A stretch of DNA of 64,000 bases, from the NCBI GenBank assembly GCA_029721515.1, contig CM056556.1, forward strand, positions 17,883,598-17,947,597, in the 5' to 3' direction. This stretch comes from Synanceia verrucosa. Lineage: Eukaryota > Chordata > Actinopteri > Perciformes > Synanceiidae. Each line of letters begins with the position of its first letter. The first letter of the stretch is position 1. The position numbers were made by a program, and so were the translations under genes. A model generated the notes under the pieces. It saw only the letters and a program-made list of their open reading frames with translations. It was not told the DNA's origin and searched no databases. Below, piece after piece: positions 8,791-21,169 of the stretch.

Positions 8791-11280
8791 AAGTCCCCCG
8801 GCTTTTCTTGGTGCCGGTCAGAACACATGTTGCAGCATTCTGGACCAGCTGGGGAGTCTTGATAGACTTATTGGGCGGCCTGATAAGAATGAATTGCAAT
8901 AGTCCAGCCTAGAAGTAACAAATGCAGGACTAATTTTCTTGCATCGTCTTGAGAAAGAATATACCTGATTTTTGCAATGTTATGCGGATGGAAAAAAGTT
9001 CTAGCTGTTTCATGTTTCATGTGGACGTTGAAGGACATATCCTGGTCAAATTTACCCCTAGATTGCTTACAGTGGTGCTAGAGGCTGGTGCAATGCCATG
9101 TAAAATAAGTAAATCATTCGATAATTTATTTCGGAGATTTTGCAGGCCAATTAGATTAACTTCAGTTTTGCCTGAATATAACAACAGGAAATTGTCCGTC
9201 ATCCAGGTTTTTATGTCCTTAAGGCATGCTTGGAGTTTAGCTGGTTTCATCTGGCTTGAACGACAAATATAGCTGAGTATCATCTGCATAACAGTGAAAG
9301 TTTATGGTTTTCTAATAACATTGCATAAACGAAGCATATATAAAGTGAATAGAATAGGCCCAAGCACAGAACCTTGAGGAACTCCATAACCGACTTGAAC
9401 CAGTTTAATGCAGTACCTCTGATGCCAATTAAATGTTCTAATCTCTGCAACAGGATATGATGGTAAGTGGAGTCGAAAGCAGCACTAAAATGATAAGACA
9501 AGTGCAGAGATCATTGTCAAGTCCATTGTCTGATGCAATTAGCAAGTCATTAGTGATTTTCACGAGAGCTGTCTCTGTGCTATGAGATTTTCTAAATCCT
9601 GACTGAAAGTGCTCAAATACATTATTGTTCTGTAGAAAGTCACACAGCTGACTGCACACTACGTTCTCAAGGATCTTAGAAAGAAAGGGAAGGTTGGATA
9701 TTGATCTACAGTTGGCTAAAACCTCTGAATCAACAGTGGACTTCTTTAGAAGAGGTTTGATTACAGCTACTTTAAATGACTGAGGTACATAGCCAGACAG
9801 CAAAGACAAGTTTACCATGTTTAATAAAGAGCTGCTCAGTAATGGTAAAACTTCTTTAAGCAGTGAAGTTGGGATGGGATCTGAGAGACAGTTAGACGGC
9901 TTAGATGAGGAAATCATTGAAGTCAGTTTGAGGAGGTCTATGGGAGAAAAGCAGTCTAAATATACATCACGTTCTGCAATGGGTTCTAAGATTCCAGAGT
10001 TTGAGGACAAAGCAGTTTCAGTTAAAGGCAGGGTGTGACTGATTTTCTCCCTAATAATTATAATCTTCTCATTAAAGAAGCTCATGAAGTCACTACTACT
10101 GAGGGTTATGGGAATAGTTGGTTCAATGGAGCTGTGGCTCTCTGTCAGCCTGGCTACAGTGCTGAAAAGAAACCTGGGGTTGTTTTTATTTTCCTCCATT
10201 AATGATGAATAATAAGCTGCTCTGGCCTTACGGAGAGCCTTCCTATAAGCTTTCAGACTATCATGCCAGTCCAGACGAGACTCTTGCAGACCGGGTAAAC
10301 GCCACTTCCTTTCAAATCTTCTTGCTGCTTGCTTTAAAATACAGGTGTGAGGGTTATACCATGGAGCCAACATTCTGCGCTTTACTATCTTCTTTTTTAA
10401 AGGAGCAACAGAGTCTAGTGATGCATGCAGAGAGTCTGCAGTACTATCTACCAAATTATCAATTTGGGTAGGACTGAAGTCTGAGCCCTCATGTATTTTG
10501 AGATTAGGCATTGAATTAAAAGCTAATGGAATTATATCCTTAAATTTGGCTACAGCATTATCAGATAAACATCTAGTGTATATGGATTTACCTGATGGAG
10601 TGTAGTCCAGAAGTAAAAATTCAAAAGTTAATAAATAATGGTCTGATAGGAAGGAATTCTGTTGGTGGTCTGATAAATGTTCCACTTCAACGCCATAGGT
10701 CAGGACCAGGTTAAGGGTATGGTTAAAACAGTGAGATGTTTCCTGAACTGACAGAAGCCAATTGAATCTAACAGAGAGACAAAAACAGTACCAAGGCTGT
10801 CACTATCAACATCCACATGAATATTAAAGTCACCTACAATAATTACTTCATCAGTTCTCAGGACTAAAGTTGATAAAAACTCAGAGAACTCAGATAGAAA
10901 TTCAGAATATGGACCTGGAGCATGGGACACTATAACAAATAAAATAGGTTTCTCTGTTTTCCAGGTAAGGTGAGAAAGACTAAGAACCAGGCTTTCAAAA
11001 GACATATAGTTTAATATAAGTTTAGGATTGATCAATAGACTAGAATCAAAAATGGCTGCAACCCTCCTCCATGGCTGGTGTTTCTAGGAATATGAGTATT
11101 AATATGACTAGAAGGAGTGGATTCATTTCAGCATTTAAGCTGATAATCATCCTGACAGCCAGGTTTCAGTAAGACAAAATATCAATCAATCTGATTATCT
11201 GATATTAATTCATTAACTAGTAGAACTTTAGAAGATAAAGACCTGATATTTAAAGGTCCAGACCAGCGTATAGTCAAAGT
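8790..11280 (-). pseudogene. L2/Maui-like LINE ORF2 (endonuclease + reverse transcriptase), decayed
   Basis: This is a single non-LTR retrotransposon ORF2 running right to left. About 11278-10700 is the AP-endonuclease domain: N-terminal NIRSLSSKV-like phrase, and VIIVGDFNIHVD, the conserved GDFN motif. Then 10685-9438 is a 415-codon open segment holding the linker and the first reverse-transcriptase blocks (FKVAVIKPLLKK, SISNLPFLSKILENV, FQSGFRKSHSTETAL). The frame shifts near 9500 to continue with SAAFDSTYHHILLQRLEHL, and again to the catalytic YADD codons at 9279-9290, followed by LQACLKDIKTWMTDN and SGKTEVNLIGLQNLRNKLS. The C-terminal L2 hallmark LDYCNS is encoded at 8891-8910. At least three frameshifts separate these blocks, so it cannot make a working enzyme. 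The endonuclease class and these phrases fit L2/Maui elements of fish. Confidence 0.9.
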
Positions 11281-11560
11281 TAACGTGGGTTAGCAACCCA
11301 CCGCGACCAATTACCACTACCGTTAGCGTAGCAACCGCTATGCTATCAGCTAATGCGACGAGCTAGCTTGATTAGCGATGAGCCTCCATAATTTACGTGA
11401 ACTGTAATATTAACTGGAATGTTAATTCTGGCTTACAACCATGATGTTACTTACTGATAAACAGTGCCAGTGATTCCTCAGATGAAGCAAGGCAGGCTGC
11501 TGCTATGACTGACAGAATAAGTTCACAGAGATAGCACTGGCACGGTAGGTCAGACTGGGG
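11281..11560 (-). mobile_element. Possible LINE 5' region
   Basis: This lies just upstream of the endonuclease start on the minus strand and is GC-richer than its surroundings, with CCACCGCGACC and GTTAGCGTAGC phrases. It may be the 5' untranslated part of the same LINE. No second copy in the window allows a check. Confidence 0.35.
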
Positions 11561-13170
11561 AAATTGAATTTTTTACCTAGTTTTGCAGGGCGGGCATGAA
11601 AACGAAAAAGGAGTTTTCATTTTAATTGTGTAACAAAATGATCAGTCTTGAAGAAGAAAATTGAAATTATTTATTATTTAATTACTTACTAATTTTATTT
11701 ATGAGTCAAATAATGTAGCTCTGACCTTAAAATGAAAAAGCATTTCTGTTAATGCATTTTAATTTTCACATTTGACATTTCAAATTGAATTTCGGTACCT
11801 ATTTGCTGGGCCATCTTTTGAAAATTAAATCTTAAATGTCCTTTTCTTTATCATTTTAATTAAATTACAAAATAAGCAGTCTTGAAGAAAAAAAATGAAA
11901 ATGCAATTGGGATGATTTATTACTCTTTTTATTCATCATATTTTATTTATGATATTGCAGCTATATTCTGGAAATGAAAATTTCTGTGAGACCACCTGGG
12001 AATACCAGGTGCATTTTAATTTGCATTATGGTACAGATTCGCTTCCACAAGGATGTGCTTGTAGGAACAAAAACATGAAAGCCCCTCTGCTATTGGTGGA
12101 GAAAAAACAACCAACCACAGTCGATCTTTGTCTCAGTTGCTAGGGGAAAATATAAATGGCCGTTGTAGTAGTGACGGCCACTGATGCAGGGCAAAAAGCC
12201 ACCAAAGGCAGGCACAAGTGTGTGTGCTGCCTCCAGGAGGATCAAAGGTGCAATGACACTCCTGTGGCATAAGTGATTTCTGTTGCAACTGTTTCTTTTG
12301 TATTTTTTTTGTGTAGAAACACCCGAGGCACAGACTGCTTTTTCATGTAAATAGTTGTATTTTTACTTTGTTTTTCGCTAAATTTGCACATAAGTGTTTG
12401 AAATTCACACTTCATGTGTTCAGTCTAAGTCATAAAAACAGTTTGTTAGACATGCCTGTGGTTTTCTCAGTGAAAGAAATTAACCTTTTGCTTACTCAAA
12501 TTTTATTTTGGCTGTGTGGTTGTAGGTTCAATGTGTCAATACAGTGTGTCAAAATGAAAGAAAATAAATAAATAAATCACTGTTTAGTGACAAAGGTGAG
12601 GTTGTGCTGAAAAAATGACACCAAGCAAGGCTAAGTCAACAGTTTTTAAGGTGAAATATAGGGAAAATCAAAAAGAAGTAAAAAAAAACGGCCAATTATA
12701 CCCCTGATTTCTAGGGTTAAAAATAGAAAATGACTTACTGAATTAAACATTAACATTTTCATACAGACCTTATGGCAAGAAAGACTTTTATCAATTTTCA
12801 AATATGATCAAATGGGCATGCTTGTGTCATCTGCAAGAGAATTTGAGAAAGGATTACTCAAAATGTACACAGCAAAATTACTTCATAATATTTTTTGGGA
12901 ATGCTCTCACATGTACTTAGTCCAAAAATAACATTTTCGTACAGAAGTTATGGCTATAAAATCTGTCTTCAAAGACAGCAAAATAGGCTTTCTTCTAGTG
13001 TTTTGGAAGGCAATATATCCATTAATCTATAAATATTTTAATTCATTTTTACAGTGAAATACAGAAAAAAAAATGCCAGGGACTTTTACTTTATCCCACA
13101 AGTTTAATAAATGATGTTCTTCAATAACTTTGTAGAAAAAGAAAAGCTCCTGTAAACCTCAGAACTGGTT
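11560..13170. repeat. AT-rich repeat region with internal duplications
   Basis: Two direct duplications are visible. AAATGATCAGTCTTGAAGAA at 11637 recurs as ATAAGCAGTCTTGAAGAA at about 11872. AACATTTTCATACAGACCTT at about 12751 recurs as AACATTTTCGTACAGAAGTT at about 12930. No coding domain is recognised. It could be a decayed transposon of unknown class, with 12020-12260 a GC-richer central part. Confidence 0.4.
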
Positions 13171-13176
13171 CACAGT

Positions 13177-13460
13177 GTCATGCTCCCTCTGTTTGGTTTG
13201 GTTAAAGTTATCCATTTTGTCTCGTGCCTGAATGTTGTCCTGTCGCTTCCTGTTTTATTTTGTAGTAATCCAGTCTCCCTCTCCTTTCAGATCACTTTGC
13301 TTCCTGCCCTCCTGCGTTCCTAACCCCGCCCTAATTGTTTCCAGCTGTTTCCAATTTCCTCATGTTTAAATCTCAGTTGGCATGAGTTTGTCTTTTGCTT
13401 CTGTCACCACTCTGGTCCGATTGCCAGTAATTACCGTGCCACTTCATAGTACAGAAGAGT
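13177..13460 (+). mobile_element. LTR-like repeat 'X', uninterrupted copy
   Basis: It begins TGTCATGCTCCCTCTG and continues through TTGTCCTGTCGCTTCC, TATTTTGTAGTAATCC, CCCCGCCCTAATTG and TTTAAATCTCAGTTGG. It matches both halves of the interrupted copy at 5288-5425 plus 6114-6300. The TG start, pyrimidine-rich body and late TTTAAAT box suggest a solo LTR, but the 3' boundary and TSD are not clear. Confidence 0.5.
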
Positions 13461-13699
13461 TTTGCTTTGTTTTTTTCTTTTTTTGGTCAGAGCTAAAGCT
13501 TTTGAGAGTGGTTGAGGGGGAAGTTCAGATAAACATGTCATTTTACAGCTTTAGCTCTACATTATTTCTATTTTCCTCTGCTCTGTGTGTCGACCTTGAA
13601 CATTGTCTTAGTCTCTCCTGCATACAACTAAACACAATGTCATCACAGAATACTGTTGACACAAACAGAATGGTACCTACTCCTCTGGTGATTCAGTCT

Positions 13700-14290
13700 T
13701 CATAACAGCACTTATGTTAGCAGTTAACATACATATTTAGGTACAAGACAGAAGGTTAAGGACGGGATGAGCACATTTTTTACAACCCAGTTCATGCCTA
13801 AAATAGAGAGCTGTCATGAAGGTCCAAGCCTGCCCTTGGAGGAACAGTGATCTGTCAGTTTGGAGGAAGTTCAAAGGAGAGGAGCCAGGTGTACTGCTAC
13901 CAGGGGGTGATGCCTGCTAGGCCTGTGTCACATGTAACTTAAGTCCAGGTGCCTCCATGAAGTGACCCTAAAAGTTAGCCCAATTCAAAATCCCTCACTG
14001 TTTCTCACCTGCAGTTTTCAGAACACAGCAGTAGAACTCAGTTGCTATTTTGTGAATCATAATCTACTGTGAATAACAACTTATGTGCATCTATAAGTAT
14101 TTCACCTAATTATGGGATTTTAACACGCACAATAAGTACCCAATAACTGTTTTTCCTACTGATGTTACTATTTATTTGTTTATTTCTGTACGTTTTAAGC
14201 CCAACCTTGAAATTTTCCATTAACCTAATTAAGTGGTGTTGTTGCCTAAACCTAAATGAGTGGTTTTATGTTACAAGTGTGTTTACAAGA
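13700..14290. other. No recognised feature
   Basis: This is AT-rich sequence between the LTR-like repeat and a SINE. I see no gene, TIR or tandem repeat. Confidence 0.4.
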
Positions 14291-14556
14291 GGGCACGGTG
14301 GTGCAGTGGCTAGCACTGTCGCCTTACAACAAGAAGGTACCGGGTTTGATTCCCGGGGCCTTTCTGTGTGGAGTTTGCATGTTCTCCCCATGTCTGGGTG
14401 GGTTCTCCCACCATCCAAAAACATTCATGGGGATTGGGTTAATTAGCTAATTGAAATTGACTGTAGGTGTGAATGTGAGTGGTTATCTGTCTTTATGTGC
14501 CCCGTGACGAACTGGTGACTTGTCCAGGGTGTACCCAGCCTTTCGCCCCCCCCAGT
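14291..14556 (+). mobile_element. tRNA-derived SINE, plus strand, 3' truncated
   Basis: The head has a Pol III A box TGGTGCAGTGG at 14299-14309 and a B box GGTTTGATTCC at 14343-14353. The body (TTTCTGTGTGGAGTTTGCAT, TTCTCCCACCATCCAAAAAC, TGTCCAGGGTGTACCCAGCC) matches the other SINE copies. It stops at a C-rich run near 14552, before the GGATAAGCGG and (GGAT)n tail, so the 3' end is lost. Confidence 0.85.
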
Positions 14557-15366
14557 GAGAATAAGAACTGAAGTGACATGACATTTTAATGTCCTCATCA
14601 GCAGAGAAATTAAATCAGGGATAGGGAGGTTGGATTAAAAAGGGCATGCATGAATATTTTGGCCAGAAATTGAACTCTCAGAATGAGCACGGCAAAATTA
14701 TCATACCACACATACCACACCACTCAAAGTCTCGTAATTCACTTTCAGGAAAGTGTGCTCACTCTCTGCATTAGGGAGCTGTGCTTCCACACCAATTTAA
14801 GGCTGAAAAAAAAAAAACACCAAGCAAAAGCAACACCTAATCGATCCTATGCAGACAAGTCCATGATATCAGGCCTTGGTAATTAGTAGTTAATCATTGT
14901 TGCATATATCCAGATTTAGACATCTCATTGTGCAGCAGTGTGCCTTGTGATAGCCACCCACAAAGTTGTGGCCAGCCTTTAATTGCATTTTCGAATCAAA
15001 GGCATCCGATCAATAGCCATGTGCAGCCTTTTACTGTGTCCTTCACCCAGAGGTACACCAATGAAGCTGATAACGGTGAGATAGAATCAGAAGGGATAGG
15101 GGATGTCCCCATATCAGTCGTGCAGTGCCATAATGAAACTTGTGGATGAAAATTTAATTTGTGTGCTAGAGCTGCTGCTCAGCATGCACACTAACCCATT
15201 AACTCTTTGAGTGCCATTGATGTATTTTCACGTCATTTAAATCTGACGCTTGAGTGCCATCAACGTAATTATATGTCAAAGTGTTTTTCTGTAGCAGGTT
15301 GCTGATCGTGGTCTCCAGCAGCCTGTGAGTAATTTTTGGGCCTCTGGGATTTGTAGTTGGAGCATA

Positions 15367-15598
15367 AAGTCAAGTCAAGTCAATTTTATTTGTATAGCCC
15401 AATATCACCAATTACCAAAGCCTCAGAGGGCTTTACAATCTGTACAGGATATGACACCCTCTGTCCTTTACAAACGACCCTCACATCGACTAAAGAAAAA
15501 CTCCCCCCAAAAAACCTTTTTAACAGGGAAGAGCAACAGAGCATCTCTCTTCCACAGAATAACGACAATGAAAAACACATTAACACTCCATATAACAA

Positions 15599-15637
<39 letters not shown>

Positions 15638-15663
15638 TGTACATATGTACATATATGTACATA

Positions 15664-15711
<48 letters not shown>

Positions 15712-16168
15712 CGTGTGTAGAGAGAGACAGAATTGTATGAAGGTCCAAGTGTGTACAACGAATGAAGCCTGGACAGCACGTCTCCTCCCTGAAAGACAGA
15801 GTTGGTTCCACAGAAGAGGAGCTTGATAACTGAAAGCTCTAGCTCCCATTCTACTTTTATAAACCCTAGGAACATCCAGTAGTCCTCCATTCTGAGAGCG
15901 CAGAGTTCTAGCAGGGTTATAGGGCACTATCAGCTCTTTAAGATAACATGGTGCCTGACCATTCAGTGCCTTATAGGTGAGGAGGAGGATTTTAAAATCT
16001 ATTCTATTCAGGGAGCCAGTGCAGAGAGGCTAACACAGGAGAAATATGTTCTCTTTTCCTGGTTCTGGTCAGAACACGTGCTGCAGCGTTCTGGACCAGC
16101 CGGAGAGTCTTGATGGACTTACTGGGGCAGCCTGATAATAATGAATTACAATATTATACACTGTGATA
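15367..16168 (-). mobile_element. L2-like LINE 3' fragment nested in MITE
   Basis: The plus-strand start AGTCAAGTCAAGTCAATTTT is the TGACT-repeat tail of the LINE, followed by the conserved 3' region also seen at 7843. On the minus strand the far end encodes reverse-transcriptase C-terminal peptides such as PARTLRSQNGGLLDVPR and ARAFSYQAPLLWNQL, typical of L2. This copy retains a C-terminal stretch that the copy at 8.8 kb lacks, so the two are different subfamilies or rearranged differently. A long (TA)n tract sits inside it. Confidence 0.8.
15603..15709. repeat. (TA)n / TATATGTACA compound microsatellite
   Basis: Two (TA)n runs flank short ACATATGTAC units. The whole block is nearly self-complementary and open in several frames, which explains the Tyr-Ile repeat open frames there. 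It is not coding. Confidence 0.95.
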
Positions 16169-17159
16169 TGTGGTATGTGGTATACAGTACAGAGATCAAA
16201 GGAGGATGTGGAGACGTTTGCAATTAGAGAGAAAAACGGACAAAAGTGGCCTTTTTGGTGGTAGTGGCCTCTACCTCTGATAAAACAAGAACAGAACAAG
16301 GTAAAAGCATTTTTTCTCTCATGATGAAATAGTGAGTCTCTTCTTTCATTTGAGCTATTCTGTGTTTTTGAGATGTAGTACAAAATATTCTGTGGGTCTT
16401 GAAATATGATTCAAAACTGGCACAGAGATTGCTGCACAAGGCACTTTCTGTTTTATAAAACAGCTGGCTCTCAAAGAGTTAATGGGACTGCAACTCACTA
16501 CTTTGTTCAGTTATCATGTTCACTAGTGCTGTTTACTCTTAAATGAAGTATTTACATTGAGTTCATTATTATGGAAAATGTATTTCCTATGGCATTGAAA
16601 ATTATTGCAATCTTTTCTCATGTAAATTAAGCTAAATGTGAATTAAATTAATGCAAATTTGTCAGTCAAAATAATAAAAGATTGTTGTGCACTGCAAGGC
16701 TGTTAAAAGTATTAAATGTATAATGGGCTTACATAATCAATACATTAATCCATAAAATAAGCAAGAAAATGGGATTTTTAAAAAAAATCTTATGTAAATA
16801 AATGTGGTTGGCTAAAAATGACTACTCCATGTCTAAGGTTTAGTTGGAGAATGAAAATATCCATGTTAAAAATGTATGTGGGGACAGCAAGGTAAAAGAT
16901 GTTAAATATAAGCGAGCAGAGCTTGGTGCTGCCATGTATGCGGTCCTCCTGGAGTACAGTGTACAACTAATTGTTTGGCAACACACTTTAAATCACTCTC
17001 ACATCTTCAGCCCTGATATTTTTGAGTTTGTCAGACAATTTAAGCTTGTGAAATCATGAGGAAACAGCAAAAAAATGACAGATTATGTTACAACTGAAGC
17101 TAAGACAAATTGGTTACTGTGTAAAACAAAAGATAGGAAAACATAATATGATGACAGCA

Positions 17160-17346
17160 CACCCTGGTGAAAAAATAAATAAACTAAGTCTACTAAAATT
17201 CAGCATACTTTGTGTACTTGAAGCATGCTATTTTGGAACAATTAATCATAAACACACTTGAAGTATAGTGATCATTAGTGTAGCTTCAAGTACACAAAAG
17301 TATACAAAATTTTAGGACACTTAGCATATTTATTTTCACCAAGGTG
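17160..17346. mobile_element. Palindromic hairpin MITE, about 187 bp
   Basis: The left arm (CACCCTGGTGAAAAAATAAA ... TTTGTGTACTTGAAGC) is the inverse of the right arm (GCTTCAAGTACACAAAAG ... TTATTTTCACCAAGGTG). The arms of about 65 bp pair with few mismatches around a central loop of about 60 bp. The long TIR relative to its length and the lack of coding are typical of a MITE. Confidence 0.8.
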
Positions 17347-17495
17347 GACAGGTTATCAGTTCAGGTCAGTCATCAGAGACAGACAACAACTTAATTCACA
17401 TGCACATACATGTTTTAGATGGTGGGAGGAGAGTGGAGTCCACTCCGTACCTTCAGGTTGTGAGGCTAACTACTGCACCACCGTGCCACCCTGTC
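17347..17495 (-). mobile_element. Degenerate SINE fragment
   Basis: AGAGACAGACAACAACTTA, GTTTTAGATGGTGGGAGGA and ACTGCACCACCGTGCCACC are recognisable blocks of the SINE seen at 784 and 31161, with deletions. It directly abuts the hairpin MITE. Confidence 0.7.
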
Positions 17496-17944
17496 CCCAT
17501 CACTCAAAAGTAAATGTTTAATGATTTAGTCCAAGGACAAAATGTGTCATTCCACCTCCAAACAATAGCCACATTTCCCAGATTTATTTAAGAAGCTCTT
17601 AGCGCCATGTCAAGCAAATTAATATTACGCAAAGCAAGGAGTTATTAAAACAGTGTGCACCGTATATATTTTAACCTATCTTTATACTTCAGATTTATAT
17701 TATTTAGCTTTAATTGGTGACAGAAAAGAATGAATTTCATTCTTCAGGGACAAACATCCTTACTGTACATATGACAATCAACACTTTGAATCTTGAATTT
17801 ATGTTTTATGAAGGCCCTGTGGGCTCAAAGCTGTGGCACAAGTAACGAAGAAGAAAAATAACAATAACAAGAAAAATAAGTACATTATGAGGAGGAATCA
17901 CAAGTGTGAATCACATCCACATCTGCATGTCCATATGAGAAAGA

Positions 17945-18180
17945 TTAATTCATTTTCCTGTAAAAACACAGTACATTACTGGCAGCTGCAGTCACCAGTA
18001 GTGTTCTGTTATTTCACAGCAAACTACTGTCATGAAAATCATCAGTTTATTACTGTACTGTAAAACACAGTATGGCACTGTCAGTTGTTTGTTTGTAAAA
18101 CACTGTTATTTACGGTAAAATGTGGTATTTCCAGCATAACACTGTTTTGCATTTCAAAATAAAATACTAATAGCATAGAA
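17945..18180. repeat. TTACTGTAA-rich repeat cluster
   Basis: Repeated CTGTAAAACACAG, GTTATTTACGGTAAAA and TTATTTCACAGCAAA phrases are characteristic of a common teleost non-autonomous DNA transposon family. A related cluster lies at 19615-19770. The two could be ends of one 1.8-kb element, but the TIR match is weak. Confidence 0.45.
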
Positions 18181-19610
18181 ATGACTGGAACAAGAGATTA
18201 CATTACAAAATTAGCCAATGTCAACCACATGCAACTGACAATTTTAAAGTAACAGCATTTTTTTAATCTAAATTCAATAACTTCCCTCTTGCTGAACATG
18301 TGCTAGTTCATGTTTCTTTGACAGCCAAGTTTATAATGCGTTTTTAATATTTATCAGTCATCATAGCTCTGTATAAAAGTTTTTGAGTTATTATGTTATA
18401 AACACTCCATTAAAATAAAACAAAATGTGATACTACTTCACAACATTAACCATAATATATTACAAAGCATTTTATAATGATGAGATTTTGCAAGGATCAT
18501 TGTGTATTATGTGTGAGTGACCAGCAGTTATGAAGTATGATACTTATACCCTACACATCATAATGGAAAGCTGTGTGTAAAAGAGGATCCGAACAGACAT
18601 CTGTATACAACTTATATAACACAATTTACCCTGTCTTCAGTGTCCATCTTTCATGAACTATAATCATGTGCAATAGAAATAATTAATAATCACACATTAG
18701 GTGTGGTATTGGTAAGCTTATTCAAACATGATACATAACCAATTGCATTAAACAAATAATCTGTATTGTTAACTTGAAATAGAACTTGTCTTTGTAAATT
18801 GCCACTTCAAACATGTTCACACAAGCTAAATTTGTCAGAAAAAACAAAGCATGAGTGTTTGTAGAAGAAAATGTGAGCTTGTTTGTAGTTTGGGGTGCAT
18901 ATCTATGTATCAAATTCAACACATCGCATCATGTCTACAGGAATTACAAATTATTTTAAAACTAGCAGAGGATTTACCACTGAACAACCTCAGGGTCCCT
19001 CCAGCTTCTTCTGGCTATTGATAGGTACACTGTAGCTCTGTGGTGAAGCTTGGTCAGCTGACGGGAGGGGAGAGGGAGCACAAAACGCACGTTTATGAGA
19101 CAGAAAGAGAGAAATCAGACTTATAATCTATAGTTCATATCATGTTTATTTGATACTCACCCAGCAGTATCAGTCATGGACTGGCTGGAGGGTCAGGGTG
19201 AGCTAAATGTCAGCTGCAGTGGCAGATATTTGTTGAACATGGACAATGGTACACATATTAAGACTTATATTATCTGTACAGTTATAGTAGACACTATGAA
19301 AATGAAAAATGCTCATGTACGGTGTACCGTAATTCAGTAGAAAGATGACTTTATCAGTACAGTCCACTCTGGAGCTAAAGGAGAGCACGCTAAACTAATG
19401 TTAGCTAACGTTAAGTGAAACCCTTTGCATCATGCTAACACAGGTTAACATGCAAGTACACACATGTTCATCAGTTGCTCCTCTTCTTGTTATTTGTCCT
19501 CCGATCTTGAATATAAATCACCATTCTGTAATTGGCGCTTATTTTTAAATTTTGTGTGCTAAATTAGGTATGGACATGATACAATGAGTTATGTGTGGAC
19601 TCAGAGACCA
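18181..19610. other. AT-rich sequence between TTACTGTAA clusters
   Basis: No coding domain is visible. It may be the interior of a decayed DNA transposon bounded by the two clusters, or unrelated unique DNA. Confidence 0.3.
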
Positions 19611-19614
19611 ACTG

Positions 19615-19770
19615 ACTGAAAAGAAACAAATATGGTAGTTTACTGTCAAACTACACAGTAGCATACAGTTACAATTTTTGACATCAAAGCATTTACAGCA
19701 TGTATTTACTGACTACGGTTCTTTACTGTAAATAAATGACTGTATTTTCACAGTATTTTGTTATAGTGCA
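19615..19770. repeat. TTACTGTAA-rich repeat cluster
   Basis: TAGTTTACTGTCAAACTAC, TTCTTTACTGTAAATAAATG and CTGTATTTTCACAGTATTTT resemble the cluster at 17945-18180 in reverse orientation. Confidence 0.45.
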
Positions 19771-20121
19771 GGGTTAGGAAACTCTACTTGGATAAAATGC
19801 CTAAAATGTGTTTCCAGAGATGTGTGGGCAGGCCATGAAGCAGAACTCCATTTATTTTTTATATATTTTAAAACATATGCTCAAAATTGGCATTGACATC
19901 TTAGACATAGTTAAATATTAATATTTTCCACAATAATTGTGAAAATTTTTAAATTTTTAAATTTACTTTTTTAAACTTTTTTAAATTTCATATTCAAATG
20001 TGACAAAAGATGAACTTGAGAAAATTAATAAAAATGACATGATATTAATGTGAATACAATGTTAAATGTGGGTTTCAAGGTGCGTCAAAATCAACACATT
20101 CACTCTTAGGCATTGTGGGCT

Positions 20122-20185
20122 TGCAGGAGTATACGCTCTCTCAGAATGCTGCCTTGGCGGAGGTCTGTGTGATTTTCTAGTTACA
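20122..20185. repeat. Short repeat fragment (GCCTTGGCGGAGGTCTG)
   Basis: The phrase GCCTTGGCGGAGGTCTGTG with nearby TCTAGTT belongs to the same fish repeat family as 60498-60690 (GCCTTGGCTGAGG). Only the end is present. Confidence 0.4.
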
Positions 20186-20825
20186 GTTCTCTTCCCAGCA
20201 CACACAATTGCGTCAAACATACTAACTGGATGCAGACGTACTATTTTACACCTTTGAAGGACCCAACCCTTAGTGCACACGTCATTTTACAAACCTTTAG
20301 TACTGTAGATCTGCTGCTAATGCTGCTGCTAATTTATTTTGTATTTATCCAAATGGTGAGAAAAGCTGACATAGCTTGAGGAAGTTATATAAGAGGAAGG
20401 TGCACTATCACTGACCACAGTGAGAAATGTGTTTACACAAGAAAAAGAGAAAATAAGAAAAAAAAAAACAAGTACTAGAACGTATTACCATCTTAGTTTG
20501 GACTAATTGCACTACAGATATTTACTGCCATTACGCCAAATGACAGACATCCAGATGGCAATCTAAGGAATTTAAAATTAATATCGAACACAAAAAAACA
20601 GATAGTAAAAGTAGGCAGGGCCCAATGAGTCTACAACAAAGAAAACAATATTGCAGAAGCTCAATTACATCATCACAGTGTGGCCAATTAATTATATTGC
20701 ACAAATGCATACTATGCTGAATGAAAAATATAAAGATTTTATTTATGTATTTATTTATTTATTTATTTTCGCTAAAAACAGCAATGGAAAATAAAACTCA
20801 ACCCTCCCATCCCAACATACAGTAA

Positions 20826-20827
<2 letters not shown>

Positions 20828-20859
<32 letters not shown>

Positions 20860-20860
20860 G
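20828..20860. repeat. (CA)n microsatellite
   Basis: About 16 uninterrupted CA units. Confidence 0.97.
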
Positions 20861-21169
20861 TAAGGAAAGAGCCACCTTTGGGAATAAGGGCAAAAGTGCA
20901 ATGGGTTAAAGAAATTTACTATTTACTGAGACATTTGCCTTGCTGTGAAATACATTTTTACATTTGAACAAAATAAAGCAAATTTTAAAATGGAAAAACT
21001 TGTGTGTACATTTGTGTGTGCCTGGCTGAACATCTGTGTATATTTGCCTTCATGTGCGATTGATTGTGTGTGCATGTAGGCTTGCTGTGATTGCTTGTGG
21101 GCATGAAAACACCAGACTCTTTTTCTTCTCCTGGCTTGTTTACTTTCTCTGTTTTCTGCTCCTGAGGTG

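Larger units (their letters stand above)
15199..16482. mobile_element. TTAA-type MITE (copy a), split by L2 3' end
   Basis: It starts TTAACTCTTTGAGTGCCATT at 15199 and ends TCAAAGAGTTAA at 16482, with TTAA at both ends as piggyBac-type elements have. The left arm is 15199-15366 and the right arm about 16170-16482, with AGAGAGAAAAACGGAC and CATTTGAGCTATTCTGTG shared with copies e and d. The two arms are separated by about 800 bp of LINE. No transposase is encoded. Confidence 0.75.

Noticed and set aside
15325..15927. Tyr-Ile-rich open frames
   Set aside because: They are translations of the (TA)n microsatellite and adjacent LINE tail.
17945..19770. A single 1.8-kb DNA transposon bounded by TTACTGTAA clusters
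   Set aside because: The two clusters share only short phrases and I could not define TIRs or a TSD.
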